The notes beneath the pieces are model-generated. The model saw only the letters and a program-made list of their open reading frames with translations. It searched no databases and was not told where the DNA came from. The translations under genes were made by a program, and so were the position numbers. From Methanoregula sp. (lineage in GTDB: Archaea > Halobacteriota > Methanomicrobia > Methanomicrobiales > Methanospirillaceae), in the NCBI GenBank assembly GCA_003154335.1, contig PMDE01000144.1, positions 9,971 to 19,401 of the forward strand: a stretch of 9,431 nt of DNA, given 5' to 3'. This document shows positions 6,019-9,431 of the stretch, piece after piece. How positions within the stretch are numbered: position 1 is the stretch's first letter; each line of letters begins with the position of its first letter.

Positions 6019-6498
6019 ATGCTGGAAATTTCAGGAACCGGAGCTGCAACTGAAGAGCGTATTGTAGCAGTTGAAAAAAAGGTGAGGGATCTTGAGGCCC
6101 TTGTAAAGGGACTGACACAGGAACTTCTGGATCTCAAATCATTGGCAATGAAACTTACCAAACAGACCGAAGAACGCAGCAGGCAGGAGTTGAGGAGACC
6201 CGTTGTACAGGCTGGACAGCAATCTCCTGAAACAGCGGTTGGTTCGCAGGGATCCACCGTCGTGATGCGCAAGGGGACGAGAACGCCCGATGCCCCGGCA
6301 GCACCTCAGGAGCCGGCCATGGATATGATCATGCAGTCAGACGGGACCATGAAAATGGAACCACGCCGAGGCGATAAAAATTATATTGTTGCCTCCGCAG
6401 GATACGGACGCAACAAGAAGGGAACGTCTGTAAAGTCCAAACAGGGCGATCTCATAGTTGCAACAGAGGAAGAAAAGAAGGATCCTGCGAAGAGGTAA
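6019..6498 (+). CDS. Unrecognised coiled-coil protein directly upstream of smc
   Basis: A 159-residue, highly charged protein that I cannot assign to a family. Residues 11-60 form a convincing coiled coil, with hydrophobic positions at 15, 18, 22, 25, 28, 32, 36, 39, 42 and 46. Residues about 60-115 are rich in Pro, Ala, Gln and Thr and look like a flexible linker. Residues about 119-159 are basic and compact-looking (YIVASAGYGRNKKGTSVKSK, then GDLIVATEEE). There is no signal peptide or membrane segment. GAGGAG at 6001-6006 lies 12 bases before the ATG, so the start is moderately sure. The stop is 13 bases before the smc start, on the same strand, so the two are probably cotranscribed. A role with SMC, for instance as an oligomerising or DNA-binding partner, is inferred from position and shape only. 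Confidence 0.8.
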   Translation: MLEISGTGAATEERIVAVEKKVRDLEALVKGLTQELLDLKSLAMKLTKQTEERSRQELRRPVVQAGQQSPETAVGSQGSTVVMRKGTRTPDAPAAPQEPAMDMIMQSDGTMKMEPRRGDKNYIVASAGYGRNKKGTSVKSKQGDLIVATEEEKKDPAKR

Positions 6499-6502
6499 GG
6501 AG
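6499..6502 (+). promoter_or_regulatory. Ribosome binding site supporting the TTG start of smc
   Basis: GGAG, within GGTAAGGAG just past the upstream stop codon, lies 9 bases before TTG 6512. No ATG or GTG in frame is nearby, and the SMC N-terminus begins exactly at this TTG. Confidence 0.6.
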
Positions 6503-6511
6503 CCGGATCTT

Positions 6512-9431
6512 TTGCATATCACAGAACTGGAGATAGACAATTTCAAGTCTTTTTCTAAAAAGACAAAAATCCCCTTTCTAGAGGGGTTTACTGTTATTTC
6601 GGGGCCTAACGGTTCAGGGAAAAGCAACATCATTGATTCGATTCTTTTTGTGCTTGCCCTCTCGAGTTCGCGTAATCTCCGGGCCGAGAAGCTGACCGAC
6701 CTAATCAATCTCAATTCCGGCAGGAATACCGCTGAGGTCACGCTTGAATTTTCTGATGGTACAAAAATAAAACGAAGAATCAAACGTACCGGGAACGGAT
6801 ATTACAGCTATATTTACCTCAATGAACGGCTCTGTAAGCAAAGCGACATCGTAGATCATCTCGCAAAACACGGAATTAAGCCCCATGGCTATAACGTCGT
6901 TATGCAGGGTGACGTGACCCGGATCATGGAGATGAGTGATTTCGAGCGGCGAAAGATTATTGATGAGATTGCGGGCGTTTCGGAGTTTGATTCTAAAAAA
7001 CAGCAGTCTCTTTCAGAGCTTGATATCGTCAGGGAACGGATAGAACGCGAAGAACTTCTCCTGCTTGAGCTTAACAAGAGAGTTAACGAGCTGAAACGCG
7101 AGAGAGAGCATGCCCTCGAATACCAGAAATGGCAAAAAGATCTCCTGTTTTTCCAGAACTGCCGGGCCGCTGCGCAGCTCCACGAAAAGGAAAAAGAGCT
7201 GAGTTCACTCATGCAATCGGCAGAGGAGCACCGGATCGCGCTTAACCGTTTCGATACCGACCGGAGTCTAGAAGAGAATGAACTTTCCTATCTCAAGGCA
7301 GATTTACAGGATATAGATGACCTGATTAACAAGAAGAGCGGGTCCGATTATCTCAAGCTTATCGCGGAACTCGAAGAGGCAAAAAGCGGAATTAAACTTG
7401 CAGAGCAGACGATAGTGCGACTGCGTAAGGAAAAAGAGACGAATCTCGAGGCAATCAACCGCATTTATATGGACTCCAAACGGGCTGAGGCAAGGGTGGT
7501 GGAATGCACTGACCAGATCCGGAGCCTTTCTATCGATCGTACTAATATTGCCATGGATATTGCTTCTGCCCGGGCACAACAGGAAAAACTGGAAACTGAG
7601 ATTAAACAGCACGGTGAGGATACTGAAGGTGCCCGGGAACGACTCTTCTCCGGGTTGAAGGACTTAGAGGAAAAGAAGGCACAACGATCTGAAATTCTTC
7701 ACCGGCAGGATATGCTGATTGAGAAAAGCCGGATGCGCACTTCCGAACTTGAACGCCTAACCCAGCTTCTCAGACAACTGGATGAAGAGTATGCAGTAAA
7801 GCACGCACAGTTGTCAGAAAGCGAAATTAGTATCACTGACCTCATTTCGCGGAAAAAAGATCTCGACCGGACGCTTTCAGAACGGGAGGGAATGATGTTT
7901 GCACAACGTTCAACTCTTGAACGCCTGCAAAAGGAGATCCGTGAATATGAACAGGACGTGTACCGTCTTGAGGCGGCACAGCAGGCCCGGGGTGAATCCG
8001 GCGGCAAAGCTATTGAAGCAGTCATGGCCATGGAACATGTTCGCGGAACGATCGCCGATCTCGGCAAGGCCCCTGCCGAATACGCAACTGCTCTCAATAT
8101 TGCTGCAGGGAACAAGCTCCAGTTTGTTGTCTGCGATGATGATCAGGTGGCAGCAGATGCAATCCGGTACTTAAAGGAAGAGCGTCTGGGCAGAGTGACT
8201 TTCCTACCGCTGAATAAGCTGAAACCCCCTACACTCCCCCCCCTTAAAGAGGCGGGAGTTATTGATTATGCTGTTAATCTGGTCGAGTACGACCCGAAGT
8301 ATGACCGGGCGTTTGCCGTTGCACTGGGTGCAACTGTTGTTGTTGATACACTTGAACGGGCACGAAAACTGATTGGGAAGTACCGGATGGTCACGCTTGA
8401 GGGAGAGCTCCTTGATCGTAGCGGGGCGATGACCGGCGGTGCGACCAGGAAACAAGGCGGACGTGGTTTCGGAGCAGCTGTTGACGACGAGATATTCCGC
8501 ATACGTGCACATCTCGGAGAACTTCAGGGAGAAGCAACGACGCTTGAAGCAGGTATCAAAAAGATCACAGAAGAAGTGGATACGCAACGCGTCGCCCGAA
8601 ATGAGATTGACCAGAACATTGCCCGCCTGGGGATGTTTAATGAGGAATTCTCCCGAAGGTTTGAATCGATTACTGTCGAGAAGCAGACCATTGAACTTGC
8701 TGTTGCACGACAGCAGGAAGAGACAAAGAACGGGGGTTTTGAACTTTCCTCTCTTGAAGCTGAACTGGACAAAACCTCGGAAACCATTAACGAGGTTAAT
8801 GCCGGAATTGAAGAGATCAAGAAACGTCTTGATGATACCAATATTCCAGTTCTTACTGACCAGATAGAAAAGAAGAGAAAAGAAATTGAAGAGGCTGAAC
8901 GCCGCCTCAGGAATAAGGATGGGGATATTACCGATGCCCAACGGGAGCGGCAGCATTTCAATACCCGCCTCGGGGAAATGGGCGAAGAAAGGGCCCGCCA
9001 GGATGAACGTAATAAACAAATCGATGCCGAAACAGCAGGATCAAATGAACAGATTGTGGCTCACAAGTCCCAGATTGCCACACTCGAAGACCGGCAGAAA
9101 GAATTTTCCGGTGAGCTAGATGAACTTCGTGGCAAACGGGCAGAAGCCTCCCGGCACATCCAAGATTCAGAATTGAAGATCATGAAATTCGATGCCGAAA
9201 AAGAGAGGATTACTATCCTGGTGAATGCAGTTGAGGGACGCACCCGGACTCTCGGCACTGAAGTTGAGATGCTCAGGCAGCAGGTGGGAGAGCTTGATAC
9301 GAAGTTGTCCCTCACCGAGATCGAGGGAAAGATCGCAGAAGCCGATGGTGCCCTGCGAAAGATCGGTGCCGTGAACATGCTTGCGATCGAGGAGTACGAG
9401 AAAGTCCAGCGCCAGGTTGGGGAACGAACGG
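6512..9431 (+). CDS. smc: Chromosome segregation ATPase SMC (runs off right edge)
   Basis: SMC forms ring-shaped dimers that compact and segregate the chromosome by ATP-driven loop extrusion, normally with ScpA and ScpB. The 973 residues visible begin HITELEIDNFKSFSKKTKIP, the standard SMC N-terminus, from a TTG codon. The Walker A motif is GPNGSGKSN (31-39, Lys37). The Q-loop Gln132 is in VVMQGDVTRI. A DEIAGVSEFD segment leads into the first long coil (about 160-495). The hinge spans about 497-645 and ends LDRSGAMTGGATRKQGG. The second coil follows, and near the right edge comes GAVNMLAIEEYEKV, the conserved segment before the C-terminal head. The ABC signature and Walker B lie beyond the window, as expected for a protein of roughly 1150 residues. 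It is intact over the visible part. Genes for ScpA/ScpB may follow. Confidence 0.97.
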   Translation, partial: MHITELEIDNFKSFSKKTKIPFLEGFTVISGPNGSGKSNIIDSILFVLALSSSRNLRAEKLTDLINLNSGRNTAEVTLEFSDGTKIKRRIKRTGNGYYSYIYLNERLCKQSDIVDHLAKHGIKPHGYNVVMQGDVTRIMEMSDFERRKIIDEIAGVSEFDSKKQQSLSELDIVRERIEREELLLLELNKRVNELKREREHALEYQKWQKDLLFFQNCRAAAQLHEKEKELSSLMQSAEEHRIALNRFDTDRSLEENELSYLKADLQDIDDLINKKSGSDYLKLIAELEEAKSGIKLAEQTIVRLRKEKETNLEAINRIYMDSKRAEARVVECTDQIRSLSIDRTNIAMDIASARAQQEKLETEIKQHGEDTEGARERLFSGLKDLEEKKAQRSEILHRQDMLIEKSRMRTSELERLTQLLRQLDEEYAVKHAQLSESEISITDLISRKKDLDRTLSEREGMMFAQRSTLERLQKEIREYEQDVYRLEAAQQARGESGGKAIEAVMAMEHVRGTIADLGKAPAEYATALNIAAGNKLQFVVCDDDQVAADAIRYLKEERLGRVTFLPLNKLKPPTLPPLKEAGVIDYAVNLVEYDPKYDRAFAVALGATVVVDTLERARKLIGKYRMVTLEGELLDRSGAMTGGATRKQGGRGFGAAVDDEIFRIRAHLGELQGEATTLEAGIKKITEEVDTQRVARNEIDQNIARLGMFNEEFSRRFESITVEKQTIELAVARQQEETKNGGFELSSLEAELDKTSETINEVNAGIEEIKKRLDDTNIPVLTDQIEKKRKEIEEAERRLRNKDGDITDAQRERQHFNTRLGEMGEERARQDERNKQIDAETAGSNEQIVAHKSQIATLEDRQKEFSGELDELRGKRAEASRHIQDSELKIMKFDAEKERITILVNAVEGRTRTLGTEVEMLRQQVGELDTKLSLTEIEGKIAEADGALRKIGAVNMLAIEEYEKVQRQVGERT
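8236..8243 (+). repeat. Run of eight C inside the SMC hinge
   Basis: Eight C in a row, encoding part of KPPTLPPLKEAG in the hinge. It is a homopolymer where slippage in replication or sequencing would shift the frame. As given, the frame is correct on both sides. Confidence 0.6.

Noticed and set aside
5949..6053. GTG-initiated 34-codon frame overlapping the start of the smc-linked gene
   Set aside because: No binding site is seen, it overlaps the better-supported gene in another frame, and it has no recognisable product. A leader-peptide role would be speculation.
8204..9019. Long minus-strand open frame (271 codons) opposite smc
   Set aside because: It lies wholly antisense to a clearly coding SMC coil, has no recognisable domain, and arises from the codon bias of the opposite strand.

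Overview
The window looks like a chromosomal segment from a methanogenic archaeon, most likely of the Methanomicrobiales (Methanoregula/Methanospirillum-like). The grounds are two coenzyme F420 biosynthesis genes (cofC, cofE), an archaeal-type dihydropteroate synthase next to folD and glyA, a full-size SMC, a stand-alone-style receiver domain typical of methanogen signalling proteins, overlapping ATGA gene junctions, and AT-rich TATA-like gaps between genes. The genus is inferred from protein flavour only.

Layout. Bases 1-176 (minus strand) hold the N-terminus of a response regulator that runs off the left edge. A gene-poor, AT-rich gap of about 550 bases follows, with a 12-base palindrome and a duplicated T6-7A5C element. 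cofC (723-1367, plus) comes next. Bases 1368-2031 contain no intact gene. They hold what looks like a decayed coding sequence (1619 to about 2069) with a good ribosome binding site, an early TGA and coding-like signal that moves through all three forward frames.

Bases 2032-5700 are a compact minus-strand operon transcribed glyA > folD > dihydropteroate synthase-like > cofE. All three junctions overlap (4, 19 and 4 bases). GlyA loads the serine C3 carbon onto a pterin carrier, FolD oxidises the resulting methylene carrier to the formyl level, the DHPS-like enzyme should make the pterin carrier itself, and CofE finishes the F420 side chain. The operon therefore links pterin C1 chemistry with F420 maturation. 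cofC and cofE converge on the decayed locus.

Bases 5701-6018 form a divergent promoter region. To the right is a two-gene plus-strand unit: an unrecognised 159-residue protein with an N-terminal coiled coil and a basic conserved-looking tail (6019-6498), then, 13 bases later, smc (6512 to the window end). smc covers the N-terminal ATPase half, the first coil, the hinge and most of the second coil; its signature motif and Walker B lie outside the window.

Most of the window is core methanogen metabolism and chromosome maintenance. I see no CRISPR array, transposon, tRNA or defence system. The points most worth a second look are the small SMC-linked protein, the altered substrate loops of the DHPS-like enzyme, and the decayed gene between cofC and cofE.
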